Shown: positions 9,047-18,696, counted from the stretch's first letter. The stretch is DNA of 64,000 nt from Cyanobacterium stanieri PCC 7202 (GCA_000317655.1 CP003940.1:434001-498000), one strand, 5' to 3'. The notes: generated by a model from the letters alone, not told the origin. A program made the numbers and translations.

Positions 9047-9083
9047 CCATTACAATTATTTTGTCACTGCCCCAATAAAAATT

Positions 9084-10523
9084 ATGCTCAAAATTAATCT
9101 AAAAATCGCTTTTTCCTTTTTATTTGCCATTACCCCTTTTTATGGATATGAAGTAAAAGCCCAAAATCCTCGCATTTGTGAGCAGGATTTGGCTAGAGAA
9201 ATTAATGCAATTTTAGATAATCCTATCCATCAAAGGGCTACTTGGGGGGTGCTAGTTCAACATCTCAACTCCGATAATATTCTTTATCAACTCAATGATG
9301 AAAAATACTTTATTCCAGCTTCCAATGCTAAGGTATTAACTACCGCCTCTGCGTTACTCAAATTTGGGGCAGATCATCAAATTTCAACTCCCATCCATTA
9401 CACGGGGGAAATGCCCAACATAGATACTCTCACCATTATAGGTCAGGGAGATCCTACCATTACCAGCGAAAAACTTGATGAAATAGCCCAAAGTTTAAGA
9501 GATCGGGGAATTACTGGCATAAATCAGTTAATTATCCAAGATAATGCTCCTTTTAGTGACATTATCAATGGTACATGGGAAAACTCTGATTTACCCTATT
9601 ACTATGCTCCTCCTGTGGGTAATATTATTCTCAATCAAAACACTGTGACTATGAGTTTTTTGGGACAAAGAGTCAATCAACCTGCCACTATTCAATGGTC
9701 TGATAATATGGCAGGAAGGCAGTGGCGAGTGATTAACAATGTCATTACCACCGATAATCCTGATGATAATAACATTAGATTAATTCCTAATTGGCGAGAG
9801 TCCACCCTAGAAGTGACGGGAGAGTTAGGAGTAAATCAAGAATCTCGGCAGTGGTGGTTATCAATCCCCAATCCCCACCAATATTTTTTAGATAGTTTAC
9901 AAGTTGCCCTCAGAAATCAAAATATTTCTGTTTCATCCACTCGCATTGTTAATGCTAATATTGTCGATCATTTAACTTCTGAAAATCAGTTAATGGAAAT
10001 AAAATCAGAGCTTTTTTCTGAGATTGTTAATACTACTAATAAAGATAGTAATAATCTTTTTGCGGAAATTTTATTAAGACAATTAAGAAGTGAAAATGTT
10101 AGTCAATTTGAAGAACAAAAAGCAGTTTTAAGCACTATCAATGTTGATCCTCAAGCCTATAATCTGCGGGATGGTTCGGGGCTTTCTCGCCAAAATTTAA
10201 TTACTCCTTCGGCAATGGTAGCCGTCCTTCAAGGTATAAGTAACACCGAACATGGCAAGATGTTTCGTCAATCTTTACCCATGGCAGGGGTTGATGGTAC
10301 CCTGAGAAATCGGTTTCAAGATAGTATAAGTCAAGGAAATTTTGTAGCAAAAACAGGAACTTTAACTGGAGTGACGGCCCTTTCTGGTTATTTAGAGGTA
10401 GAAAATTATCCTGATTTGGTAGTAAGTATTATGGTTAATAAATCTATGGAAAGTGGAGTTACTTTGAGAGAAACAACTGATCAAATTGTTGATACGGTGG
10501 CTCGGGTTCGGGTGTGTGAATAA
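9084..10523 (+). CDS. dacB: D-alanyl-D-alanine carboxypeptidase/endopeptidase (PBP4 type)
   Basis: 479 residues. A Sec signal peptide ends near VKA-Q at about residue 26, so the enzyme acts in the periplasm. The three penicillin-binding motifs are present: SNAK (80-83) with the active Ser, SNN in KDSNNLFAEI, and KTG in VAKTGTLTG. A large insert between SxxK and SNN (about 130-320) is typical of class C PBP4/DacB. In the family it trims peptidoglycan stem peptides and crosslinks. Probably co-transcribed with the HAD gene upstream. Confidence 0.92.
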   Translation: MLKINLKIAFSFLFAITPFYGYEVKAQNPRICEQDLAREINAILDNPIHQRATWGVLVQHLNSDNILYQLNDEKYFIPASNAKVLTTASALLKFGADHQISTPIHYTGEMPNIDTLTIIGQGDPTITSEKLDEIAQSLRDRGITGINQLIIQDNAPFSDIINGTWENSDLPYYYAPPVGNIILNQNTVTMSFLGQRVNQPATIQWSDNMAGRQWRVINNVITTDNPDDNNIRLIPNWRESTLEVTGELGVNQESRQWWLSIPNPHQYFLDSLQVALRNQNISVSSTRIVNANIVDHLTSENQLMEIKSELFSEIVNTTNKDSNNLFAEILLRQLRSENVSQFEEQKAVLSTINVDPQAYNLRDGSGLSRQNLITPSAMVAVLQGISNTEHGKMFRQSLPMAGVDGTLRNRFQDSISQGNFVAKTGTLTGVTALSGYLEVENYPDLVVSIMVNKSMESGVTLRETTDQIVDTVARVRVCE

Positions 10524-10633
10524 TAACCTTTTGGTTGAAGAATAAAACCCGAGAAAATAAACTAAAAACATTATGGGTGGGTAATGTAACCCTACAATGT
10601 TTTATTATGACTATTTCATTTAAATTAACTAAT

Positions 10634-11647
10634 ATGATAAATCAAAAAACTGCTATATATCGAATTTTGGATGCTAATTTAGACAGGGCAAGGGAAGGGC
10701 TGAGAATCATCGAAGAATGGTGTCGTTTTGGCTTGAATGATGGTGATAGTGCTTCTGTGTGTAAGGATATGCGTCAGGAGTTGGGCAGTTGGCACAGTGA
10801 TGATTTACGCACTTCTCGGGATACCCCTAATGATCCGGGAACACAGTTAACCCATCCTCATGAGGAGGAAAGGGAAAGTTTAGAGTCTTTGTTACAGGCG
10901 AATTTTTGCCGTGTACAAGAGGCTTTGAGGGTATTAGAAGAGTATGCAAAGTTATACAATGGCGAATTTGCTTCTAGTATGAAACAGTTGCGTTATCAGG
11001 TATATAGTTTAGAAAGTAAGTTGGTGGGTAAGTGTCGCCATCAATTATTGAGTAAAACTAGGCTATATTTAGTGACGATGCCTGCGGATAATTTTTTGGA
11101 GGTTATCGAGTCGGCTTTGAAAGGGGGTTTGAAACTGGTACAGTATCGCCACAAAAATGAGGATGATTTGGTCAAACTCAAGGAGGCGTATAAGTTAAAA
11201 CAATTATGCCATCAATACGGTGCTTTATTTATTGTAAATGATCGCCCCGACATCGCTTTGGCAGTAAATGCAGACGGTGTACATTTAGGGCAAACTGATA
11301 TGCCTGTGGGTTTAGCCAGACAAATGTTAGGGGCAAATAAAATCATTGGTAAATCCACCACTAACCCCCAAGAAATGGCGAAGGCTTTGGGGGAAGGGGT
11401 TGACTACATTGGAGTGGGCCCTGTGTATGAAACCCCTACCAAAGCGGGTAAAAAGGCGGCGGGATTAGAGTATGTCCGTTATGCAAAAGCTAATGCTACA
11501 GTGCCTTGGTTTGCCATTGGGGGCATTGACGAAACCAATATCGCTGATGTGGTCAAAGCAGGGGCAAATCGTACTGCGGTGGTAAGGGCGATTATGCAGG
11601 CGGAAAACCCCACTACTATGACTCAAAATTTGTTATCTCAATTGTAG
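10634..11647 (+). CDS. thiE: thiamine-phosphate synthase with cyanobacterial N-terminal domain
   Basis: 337 residues from the ATG at 10634 (MINQKTAIYRILDANLDRAR); earlier TTG/ATG choices give a non-conserved extension, so the start is not certain. The first 140 residues or so form the extra helical domain found fused to ThiE in cyanobacteria. The TIM-barrel ThiE domain follows, with QYRHK, VNDRPDIAL, HLGQTDMPVG, GKSTTNPQE and GVGPVYETPTK. It joins HMP pyrophosphate and thiazole phosphate to make thiamine phosphate. I see no TPP riboswitch before it. Confidence 0.92.
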   Translation: MINQKTAIYRILDANLDRAREGLRIIEEWCRFGLNDGDSASVCKDMRQELGSWHSDDLRTSRDTPNDPGTQLTHPHEEERESLESLLQANFCRVQEALRVLEEYAKLYNGEFASSMKQLRYQVYSLESKLVGKCRHQLLSKTRLYLVTMPADNFLEVIESALKGGLKLVQYRHKNEDDLVKLKEAYKLKQLCHQYGALFIVNDRPDIALAVNADGVHLGQTDMPVGLARQMLGANKIIGKSTTNPQEMAKALGEGVDYIGVGPVYETPTKAGKKAAGLEYVRYAKANATVPWFAIGGIDETNIADVVKAGANRTAVVRAIMQAENPTTMTQNLLSQL

Positions 11648-11650
11648 ATT

Positions 11651-11716
11651 GGGCAATAGGATTGCCCTCTAAATCCCTACCCCTCTGTCTTCGACATCTC
11701 CCCTTGAAAGGGGAGA
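11651..11716. terminator. two hairpins between convergent thiE and the dCMP deaminase gene
   Basis: Two perfect dyads follow the thiE stop: GGGCAAT-AGG-ATTGCCC at 11651-11667, and TCTCCCCTT-GA-AAGGGGAGA at 11697-11716. Neither has a proper T-run on the plus strand, so their role as terminators is an inference from position between convergent genes. The second is a C/G-rich palindrome of a kind that is commonly dispersed in cyanobacterial genomes. Confidence 0.45.
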
Positions 11717-11791
11717 GGGGGGACTTTCGATTGTCATTATTGTTGCGAACTTGATATTAAAGAATAATTATCAATTATCAATTATCAATTG

Positions 11792-12340
11792 TTACCTAGT
11801 TATTTCCCCATCTTTGACTGAAACGGGATTGGTTAAAAATTCACCGCTTTTGACAGCTACCCCATCCCGAATGGTCATTTTATGGAGCTTAATTAGTCCA
11901 TCTTGTACATAATAATCCCTGACGGTGAGGCGATCGCCTATATTAAAGTTAGTTTCATAAAAAACCTCTTTGATACCTGCCGAAATAATTAACTTTAGGC
12001 AAGAAATACAAGGCTCAAGGGTAACATAGATAGTGGCGCCCTCGGTAGAAATACCATGACGGGCGGCAAGGGCGATCGCATTTGCCTCCGCATGAACAGC
12101 CCTAGAAGGTAAATCCTTACTAGCATCACAACTGCTCAAACCCTCATAACAAAAGCCCTGAGCCGTACAATGTACCGAACCAGAAGGAGAACCATTGTAA
12201 CCCGTCGCCAACACCTGACGATTTTTGACAATCACAGCACCCACAGGAAAAGCTAAACAGGTGGAACGAGTAGCGGCTAGTTTAGCCATCAACATAAAAT
12301 ATTCATCCCACGAAGGGCGATTTTCTTCTCTATCAATCAT
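11792..12340 (-). CDS. cytidine/deoxycytidylate deaminase family protein (dCMP deaminase-like)
   Basis: 182 residues. The zinc site of the family is intact: HAEANAIA (His and catalytic Glu) and PCISCLKLI (two Cys). The extra region between GYNGSPSG and HAE, with Cys and His residues, matches dCMP deaminases of the ComEB type. dCMP deaminase makes dUMP for dTMP synthesis. The start ATG abuts the stop of mdh with no gap, so the two are translated from one message; ndhO is the first gene of the unit. Confidence 0.87.
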   Translation of the reverse strand: MIDREENRPSWDEYFMLMAKLAATRSTCLAFPVGAVIVKNRQVLATGYNGSPSGSVHCTAQGFCYEGLSSCDASKDLPSRAVHAEANAIALAARHGISTEGATIYVTLEPCISCLKLIISAGIKEVFYETNFNIGDRLTVRDYYVQDGLIKLHKMTIRDGVAVKSGEFLTNPVSVKDGEITR

Positions 12341-13306
12341 TTACAAAAAACTTAAAGCTATATCGATACTATCACGAACCGACCTCGCCGACCGTTGCAA
12401 AATCTCCCTCTCCTCAGTAGTTAATTTGATCTCCAAAATTTGCTCAACCCCATTACTACCCACCCGACAAGGTACCCCCAAAAACAAATCATTCAAACCA
12501 TACTCTCCCTGTACATAGGCCGCCGCCGTCAACAACCGAGACTGATTAAACAAAATTGACTCAATCATATAACAAGCCGAAGAGGCAGGGGCAAAATAAG
12601 CGCTACCCGTCTTGAGTAAACGGACAATTTCTGCACCACCATCTCTCGTGCGTTGAATTAATTTATCGATGGTTTCGGGTGACAATAACTCCGTAATAGG
12701 AATACCGCTAACGGTACAATAGCGAGGAATGGGTAACATCAAATCTCCATGCCCTCCCAATACCATCCCTTGCACATCATGGATAGACACTCCCAACTCA
12801 AAGGCGATAAAAGTTTCTAACCTTGCAGAATCCAATACCCCCGCCATGCCCATCACCCTATCATAGGGCAAATCACTGGTTTTCCATACCAAATAGGTCA
12901 TTACATCTAAAGGGTTGGTAACGATTAAATAAATGGCATTAGGAGAATAATAGAGGGATTTTTGGGTGGCTTCGGTGACGATTTTGGCATTGATTTTTAA
13001 TAAATCATCCCGACTCATGCCCGGTTTTCGGGCAACCCCTGCAGTAATAACCACAATATCCGAGTCTTTAGTATCTACATAATTGTTAGTACCCATGATC
13101 TCACAATGATGGGATTGTAAACCCTGAGCTTCTGTTAAATCAAGGGCGATACCTTGGGGCAAACCTTCCACAATATCCAAAAGACATACATCAGCCAAGT
13201 TTCTTTCTATCAGTCGTTGGGAAAGGGTGCGCCCCACATTTCCAGCACCAATAATGGATACTTTAGCTAGTTTGTTACAGGATGAGAGATAAATGGATTC
13301 TGCCAT
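12341..13306 (-). CDS. mdh: malate dehydrogenase (LDH/MDH superfamily)
   Basis: 321 residues. The Rossmann motif GAGNVGRT starts near residue 20 and the catalytic His is in VLGGHGDLMLPI. NPLDVMTYL and RKPGMSRDDLL are typical of the lactate-like malate dehydrogenase branch; Arg in ARKPGMSR fits a dicarboxylate substrate. It interconverts malate and oxaloacetate with NAD(H). Together with fumC elsewhere in the window it serves the open part of the cyanobacterial TCA cycle. It lies 13 bases after ndhO. Confidence 0.92.
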   Translation of the reverse strand: MAESIYLSSCNKLAKVSIIGAGNVGRTLSQRLIERNLADVCLLDIVEGLPQGIALDLTEAQGLQSHHCEIMGTNNYVDTKDSDIVVITAGVARKPGMSRDDLLKINAKIVTEATQKSLYYSPNAIYLIVTNPLDVMTYLVWKTSDLPYDRVMGMAGVLDSARLETFIAFELGVSIHDVQGMVLGGHGDLMLPIPRYCTVSGIPITELLSPETIDKLIQRTRDGGAEIVRLLKTGSAYFAPASSACYMIESILFNQSRLLTAAAYVQGEYGLNDLFLGVPCRVGSNGVEQILEIKLTTEEREILQRSARSVRDSIDIALSFL

Positions 13307-13319
13307 GGTAACTGAATTA

Positions 13320-13538
13320 TTATTCGATGACTTCTAAATGATCAAGACGAAACCAAACATTAGGGGTAGGGGTGTAAAATTTTACTAGGGCATATTCATC
13401 GTTTAAGTCGAGGATTTCTCCTTTGCTTTCAAATATGTAGCTAGGAAAACGACTATCACTGGCTTTGGCTTCGAGACTGTTTTCTAATTTCTCTTTGATT
13501 GCTTTTACAAAGGATCCTTTTTTTATTTTACCTGCCAT
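13320..13538 (-). CDS. ndhO: NAD(P)H-quinone oxidoreductase subunit O
   Basis: 72 residues, the full length of the NdhO family. The sequence MAGKIKKGSFVKAIKEKLEN and the end DEYALVKFYTPTPNVWFRLD are diagnostic. NdhO is a small cyanobacterial/plastid subunit on the stromal side of NDH-1, which carries respiratory and cyclic electron flow around photosystem I. It leads a three-gene unit, ndhO-mdh-dCMP deaminase, with gaps of 13 and 0 bases. The mobile-element remnant lies directly upstream, starting about 22 bases from the ATG, and so may have changed its promoter. Confidence 0.95.
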   Translation of the reverse strand: MAGKIKKGSFVKAIKEKLENSLEAKASDSRFPSYIFESKGEILDLNDEYALVKFYTPTPNVWFRLDHLEVIE

Positions 13539-13559
13539 ATTCTTTATATATAGTGGATT

Positions 13560-13950
13560 GTTAGTGAACTACCAAACACCAAATCAAAGATTATGGTGAT
13601 GGCTTCCTACCCAAAAAAATGCTTTTTACTCCTAGAAGTAACGAGTCTTACTTTCTGGCGATAGGCTTTACCCCTCGTCCCAAAGGTCATAAATTGGTTT
13701 AGTTTTGTCACCCACTTTTGTTCATTTATGCTTATTGCGTACAAGAGGAACAGTGAAGTATTGGGGCTATCAATTAATTAATTGACAGGTAGTCTCTAGC
13801 CTTTATACAACGGGGAGTTCGCCGACTACGGCTACATCTCTCTAGCACCGATTAAGTGTATCGTACCATAAACCTTGCCCGTAATTCATCTCACACCTGT
13901 TTAATTATATTTTTTCTCGAAAACTAGGTGTGAGGCTTCTTACGGAAGAG
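13560..13950 (-). mobile_element. ORF-less IS200/IS605-type remnant with IscB omega-RNA (HEARO)-like sequence
   Basis: This gap before ndhO is not random. Read on the minus strand it opens with a long stem (CCGTAA/TTACGG and CTCACACCT/AGGTGTGAG, outer limits 13879-13945). A G/C-rich core follows, with GTAGTC...GACTAC arms (13789-13794 and 13824-13829) around CGGCGAACTCCCCGTTG and two copies of GCTAGAGA, and a perfect dyad TCAATTAATTAATTGA (13770-13785). It ends with a GGAAGCC...GTAGTTCAC boundary carrying a short hairpin (13577-13598). GGAAGCC and TTCAC ends with a subterminal hairpin recall IS200/IS605-type elements. The core recalls HEARO RNAs, the omega-RNAs of IscB. There is no room for an endonuclease ORF. 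The assignment is from memory and not certain. Confidence 0.42.
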
Positions 13951-14075
13951 CTAAAATAAATATACCAAGATAAAGTAAAAAGTGGGCGAAGTAGAGAATA
14001 AGAAATAATTGAACACAATTGGTATAGATTGTGATGAGTTTTAATTGTTAATTGTCCATTGTTAATTGTTGAGTG

Positions 14076-15743
14076 ATGTTAATTCAAAAACTTCCTATGG
14101 ATGTCATCAAACTTATTGCCGCTGGGGAGGTGATAGATTCCCTAACGGCGGTGGTGAGGGAGTTGGCAGAAAATAGCTTGGATGCTGGGGCAGGGCGTGT
14201 GGTAATTTCAGTTCAGCCTTCTTTGTGGCGGGTGCAGGTGGCGGATAATGGTAAGGGTATGGATAGGGATGATCTTTTTTTGTGTACCCAAGCCCACACT
14301 ACAAGCAAAATTAAAGATTGTGGAGATTTGCATCGTATTAATACCCTTGGTTTTCGAGGGGAGGCATTACATAGTATTGCCCAATTGGCGGATGTAAAAA
14401 TTGTTAGTCGGGTGGCGGATGATTGTGGTTATGAGATTTGTTGCCATAATAATCATTGTAGTACCATAAATCCCGTGGCGATCGCCCCTGGGACTATTAT
14501 TACGGTGGAAAACTTATTTAAAAATATTCCCCTGCGTCGCCAAGCTAATCCCCCTTTTAAACAACAAATAAAACAAATTCAAACCCTCATAGGACAACTT
14601 TCTTTATGTCATCCTCAAGTGACATGGCAGTTATTTGTCGATGATAAATTAATACTTTATATTAATGGTGATAATGAGATAAAAAAAATACTTTCTCAAC
14701 TGTCTAAAACCATCAAATATCATGATTTAACTGCTCAACAAATAACCATCAATACCCCCGAAGAAAATGGTTTATCACATCTCGATCTAGTCTTAGGATT
14801 ACCTGATCGCCTTTCTCGCCCCCGTCCTGATTGGGTAAAAATAGGCTTGAATGGTAGGGTTATCAAATCCCCTGAACTAGAATCATCCATCTATTCAGCT
14901 TTTCATCGTACCCTAGGGCGCGATCGTTTTCCCGTCATATTTTTACACCTCAAAACTTCTCCTCAACAAATAGACTGGAATCGACATCCTGCCAAAGCTG
15001 AAATTTATTTACATAATATAGATTTTTGGCAAGAACAAATTAAATCAGCTATTAATAATATTTTTAAGATTACTGACAATAATATTGATCAAAAAATACC
15101 TAACTCAAGGGTAGAAAATATCCTTAAAGTAGCAGAAAATAAAACTCTTTATCACATAGAAGAAAAAACTAAAAAAATTGAAGAAAAAGCAAGTATTGGT
15201 TTAATCAATTTACAAGTAATCGCCCAATCCAGAAACACCTATATTATCGCTGAACATGATCAAGGAATGTGGTTAATTGAACAACATATTGCCCACGAAA
15301 GGATATTGTACGAACAATTACAAGATAATTGGCAACTAATACCTCTCCCTCAGCCCATTATTCTTGAAAACCTTTTACCTAAACAAGTGGAACAACTAAA
15401 CAATCTACAACTAGACATAGAAAGTTTTGGGGAGGATTTGTGGGCAGTGCGTAATGTTCCTCAAATGTTGGCTCAAAGGGATGATGTCGCCGATGCCCTG
15501 ATGGAGTTAAGCTGGGGGGGAAATGTGGACAGTGCCATGGTAGCCGTTGCCTGTCGTAGTGCCATTCGTAACGGTATAAAATTGACCATAGAGCAAATGC
15601 AAGACATGGTAAATAGATGGAAAATGACCCGAAATCCTCACACTTGCCCTCATGGGCGCCCCATTTATTTATCCCTTGAGGAATCATCCCTATATCGCTT
15701 TTTCCGTCGTCATTGGGTATTGGGCAAAAGCCACGGTATTTAG
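14076..15743 (+). CDS. mutL: DNA mismatch repair protein MutL
   Basis: 555 residues from ATG 14076 (a GTG just before it is less likely). The N-terminal GHKL ATPase has ELAENSLDAGA, DNGKGMD and TLGFRGEAL; the NRHPAK motif is present as WNRHPAKAEIY. A linker of about 60 residues precedes the C-terminal dimerisation domain, which holds EQHIAHERILYE, a close variant of the DQHA(X)2E(X)4E metal-site motif of endonuclease-type MutL, plus ACRSAIRNG and CPHGRP. MutL couples mismatch recognition to strand removal. At 555 residues it is compact but complete. Confidence 0.95.
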   Translation: MLIQKLPMDVIKLIAAGEVIDSLTAVVRELAENSLDAGAGRVVISVQPSLWRVQVADNGKGMDRDDLFLCTQAHTTSKIKDCGDLHRINTLGFRGEALHSIAQLADVKIVSRVADDCGYEICCHNNHCSTINPVAIAPGTIITVENLFKNIPLRRQANPPFKQQIKQIQTLIGQLSLCHPQVTWQLFVDDKLILYINGDNEIKKILSQLSKTIKYHDLTAQQITINTPEENGLSHLDLVLGLPDRLSRPRPDWVKIGLNGRVIKSPELESSIYSAFHRTLGRDRFPVIFLHLKTSPQQIDWNRHPAKAEIYLHNIDFWQEQIKSAINNIFKITDNNIDQKIPNSRVENILKVAENKTLYHIEEKTKKIEEKASIGLINLQVIAQSRNTYIIAEHDQGMWLIEQHIAHERILYEQLQDNWQLIPLPQPIILENLLPKQVEQLNNLQLDIESFGEDLWAVRNVPQMLAQRDDVADALMELSWGGNVDSAMVAVACRSAIRNGIKLTIEQMQDMVNRWKMTRNPHTCPHGRPIYLSLEESSLYRFFRRHWVLGKSHGI

Positions 15744-15871
15744 GGTTTCAAGTCTAAAAAAAACCTAAAGAATGGTCACACAAACATAACAAAATCGTAA
15801 CAGATCCAAAAAATTATCTTATCCTAGGAACTAGATAGTTAAATTATCGAACAAGATTAGGATAAATAATT

Positions 15872-16819
15872 GTGAATATTCCCGGTAATATTATCACGCT
15901 GATCGCAGGAATCGCTCTAACCCTGATCAGTTTGTGGTATGGACAAAACCACGGCTTAATGCCTGTGGAAGCATCTCAAGGAGCGCAAGACGTTGACGAA
16001 TTATTTAACCTAATGATGACCATTGGAACGGGATTATTCCTCATTGTGGAAGGGGTAATCGTCTACTGCATGATCAGATTTAGGCGCAAAAAAGGTGATC
16101 AAACCGATGGGCCAGGCATTGAGGGTAATGTTCCCCTCGAGATTGTTTGGACTGCCATTCCTACGGTAATTGTGTTTATCTTGGCATTATACAGTTTTGA
16201 AGTATATAACAATCTGGGGGGTTTAGATCCCGAAACTTCGAGGGATTTTCCCCAAGAGGAAATGCAGATGGCAGAAGGTGGCAATCAGGGCAAAATGGTT
16301 GCTTATAATCCTCACCAAGGACATTTATCTTTAGGTATTGGTAATGCCAATGCTGATATGGAGGTGGATGTGAATGGTATTCAGTATGCGTGGATTTTCA
16401 CTGGACAGGATAATGGTATTGTTTCTGGTGAGCTTCATGTGCCTGTAAATAAAAGGGTTAAGTTAAATATGAAGGCAGGGGATGTTATCCATGCTTTTTG
16501 GGTACCTCAGCTTAGGTTAAAACAGGATGTTTTACCGGGTAGGGATTCCAATTTGACTTTTATTGCCAATCGGGAGGGTAAATATCCGATTATCTGTGCG
16601 GAGTTGTGTGGCCCTTATCATGGTGGTATGAAAACTTTTCTCTATGTCCACAGTGAGGAGGAGTATGAGCAATGGGTACAGGATAATACTTTTGCTAATG
16701 CCCAAGAAAAGGCTGATACCATGGCAAGTTTATCGGCACCGATGACGGATGAAAGTCGTTTACAAATGCACTCCCATCATTTAGGTATTGATGAGGATGT
16801 TTTGAAACAATTACAGTAG
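15872..16819 (+). CDS. ctaC: cytochrome c oxidase subunit II
   Basis: 315 residues from GTG at 15872, with AGGATA about ten bases upstream. Two N-terminal membrane helices (about 5-25 and 45-70) anchor a lumenal/periplasmic cupredoxin domain. The CuA site is CAELCGPYHGGM with both Cys, the His and the Met ligand. It takes electrons from cytochrome c6 or plastocyanin and passes them to subunit I. First gene of ctaC-ctaD-ctaE, which form an aa3-type terminal oxidase. The insert between the helices and the CuA domain is long and acidic. Confidence 0.96.
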   Translation: MNIPGNIITLIAGIALTLISLWYGQNHGLMPVEASQGAQDVDELFNLMMTIGTGLFLIVEGVIVYCMIRFRRKKGDQTDGPGIEGNVPLEIVWTAIPTVIVFILALYSFEVYNNLGGLDPETSRDFPQEEMQMAEGGNQGKMVAYNPHQGHLSLGIGNANADMEVDVNGIQYAWIFTGQDNGIVSGELHVPVNKRVKLNMKAGDVIHAFWVPQLRLKQDVLPGRDSNLTFIANREGKYPIICAELCGPYHGGMKTFLYVHSEEEYEQWVQDNTFANAQEKADTMASLSAPMTDESRLQMHSHHLGIDEDVLKQLQ

Positions 16820-16963
16820 GGAATGGGCAATGGGCAATGGTGTTATTAATTTGGATAATCATCTGGTGTTTTTAACTATCCATTCTCAATGATCAATGAT
16901 TCTCTAGTTTCTTGATTAATAATTTTTTGTAGTTTCTAAAAATTTTTCATAGTAATATTTTTT

Positions 16964-18619
16964 ATGTCAAGCAACAGTATTTCGGAAAATACGCACCACA
17001 AGGAGCGTAAGTTAATTGATTACTTTACCTTTAATACGGATCATAAGGTAATTGGTATTCAATATCTCGTTACTTCGTTTTTGTTTTATTTCATTGGCGG
17101 AGCGTTTGCGGAGGTGGTACGCACGGAGTTGGCTACCCCTGATCCCGATTTTGTTTCCCCTGAGTTGTATAATCAGATTTTTACGCTCCATGGTACGATT
17201 ATGATCTTTTTGTGGATTGTACCTGCGGGGGCGGCTTTTGCTAATTATCTGATTCCTTTGATGATTGGTACTGATGATATGGCTTTTCCTCGCTTAAATG
17301 CGATCGCCTTTTGGATGATTCCCCCAGGGGGCATTCTGTTACTCAGTAGCTTTCTTGTGGGTGCACCCCAATCGGGTTGGACTTCTTACCCTCCCCTTAG
17401 TTTGATGACGGGGAAATGGGGTGAGGAATTTTGGATTTTGAGCCTACTATTATTGGGTACATCGTCCATTTTAGGGGGTATCAACTTCGCCACTACCATC
17501 CTGAAAATGCGCATGAAGGATATGGATTTGCACAGTATGCCCCTATTTTGTTGGTCGATGTTGGCAACTTCTGCCCTCATTTTGCTTTCTACCCCCGTAT
17601 TGGCAGGGGCATTAATTCTGCTTTCCTTTGACTTGATGGCAGGGACAAATTTCTTCAATCCTTCTGGTGGTGGTGATCCCGTGGTTTATCAACACCTATT
17701 TTGGTTCTACTCTCATCCTGCGGTATATATCATGATTTTGCCCTTCTTTGGGCTTGTGTCCGAGGTGATTCCTGTACATTCTCGGAAACCTATTTTTGGG
17801 TACCGTGCGATCGCCTATTCCAGTTTAGCCATCAGTTTCCTAGGTTTAATTGTCTGGGCTCACCATATGTTCACCAGTGGCACCCCCGGATGGTTAAGGA
17901 TGTTTTTCATGGCTACCACCATGTTAATCGCTGTACCCACAGGAATTAAGGTATTTAGTTGGTGTGCCACCATGTGGGGCGGTAAAATTGAACTTAATAG
18001 CCCCATGTTATTCGCCATCGGCTTTTTATCATCCTTCCTCATCGGCGGTATCACAGGGGTAATGGTAGCCTCTGTACCCTTCGATATTCATGTCCATGAT
18101 ACCTATTTTGTGGTCGGACATTTCCACTATGTATTGTTTGGAGGTTCCGCCCTAGCCCTATTTTCTGGGTTTTACCACTGGTTCCCGAAAATGACAGGGA
18201 AAAACTACCATGAAGGTTTAGGCAGACTACATTTTATCCTTACCTTTATCGGCTTAAACCTTACCTTTATGCCCATGCACCAATTGGGCTTGATGGGGAT
18301 GAATCGCCGTATCGCTTTATATGATGTGGAATTTCAACCCCTCAACCTCCTTAGCACCGCAGGGGCTTATACCATGGCAATCTCTACCCTTCCTTTTCTG
18401 ATTAATATGGTGTGGACTCTATTTAAAGGTACCCAAGCCGAGCGTAATCCTTGGCGTGCGCTTACCCTTGAATGGCAAACCGCTTCCCCTCCAATTATCG
18501 AAAATTTCGAGGAGGAGCCTGTGTTATGGAGTGGGCCTTATGATTATGGTATTGATGAAGAATATGACTATGAGGAGGAAACTGTCTCGGATATGTTGGC
18601 AGATGTGGGAGTTAAATAA
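16964..18619 (+). CDS. ctaD: cytochrome c oxidase subunit I
   Basis: 551 residues, twelve membrane helices. Haem and CuB ligands are visible: His in LHGTIMIF, WFYSHPAVYIMILP with the cross-linked HPxVY motif, WAHHMFTSG, and VGHFHYVLFGG with two His ligands. It reduces oxygen to water and pumps protons. The C-terminal tail is very acidic (DEEYDYEEETVSD). It follows ctaC by 144 bases, a gap with short GGGCAATGG repeats but no gene. Confidence 0.97.
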   Translation: MSSNSISENTHHKERKLIDYFTFNTDHKVIGIQYLVTSFLFYFIGGAFAEVVRTELATPDPDFVSPELYNQIFTLHGTIMIFLWIVPAGAAFANYLIPLMIGTDDMAFPRLNAIAFWMIPPGGILLLSSFLVGAPQSGWTSYPPLSLMTGKWGEEFWILSLLLLGTSSILGGINFATTILKMRMKDMDLHSMPLFCWSMLATSALILLSTPVLAGALILLSFDLMAGTNFFNPSGGGDPVVYQHLFWFYSHPAVYIMILPFFGLVSEVIPVHSRKPIFGYRAIAYSSLAISFLGLIVWAHHMFTSGTPGWLRMFFMATTMLIAVPTGIKVFSWCATMWGGKIELNSPMLFAIGFLSSFLIGGITGVMVASVPFDIHVHDTYFVVGHFHYVLFGGSALALFSGFYHWFPKMTGKNYHEGLGRLHFILTFIGLNLTFMPMHQLGLMGMNRRIALYDVEFQPLNLLSTAGAYTMAISTLPFLINMVWTLFKGTQAERNPWRALTLEWQTASPPIIENFEEEPVLWSGPYDYGIDEEYDYEEETVSDMLADVGVK

Positions 18620-18642
18620 TTGATAATTTCTAGCCCCCCTAA

Positions 18643-18696
18643 CCCCCCAAGTTTGGGGGGAAATCATCTCTCATACTGGGGTGGGTAATGCCCACC
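18643..18696. repeat. two strong palindromes between ctaD and ctaE
   Basis: CCCCCCAA-GT-TTGGGGGG (18643-18660) is a perfect hairpin, and GGTGGGTAATGCCCACC (18680-18696) is one copy of a dispersed palindrome also found at 19380 and 36475. In the operon they may slow RNA polymerase or protect the upstream message, which would set the ratio of subunit III to I. That role is an inference. Confidence 0.5.

Noticed and set aside
10535-10633. Longer thiE starting at TTG 10535 or ATG 10607
   Set aside because: The extra residues are low-complexity and the family begins near IYRILDANLDRAREG.
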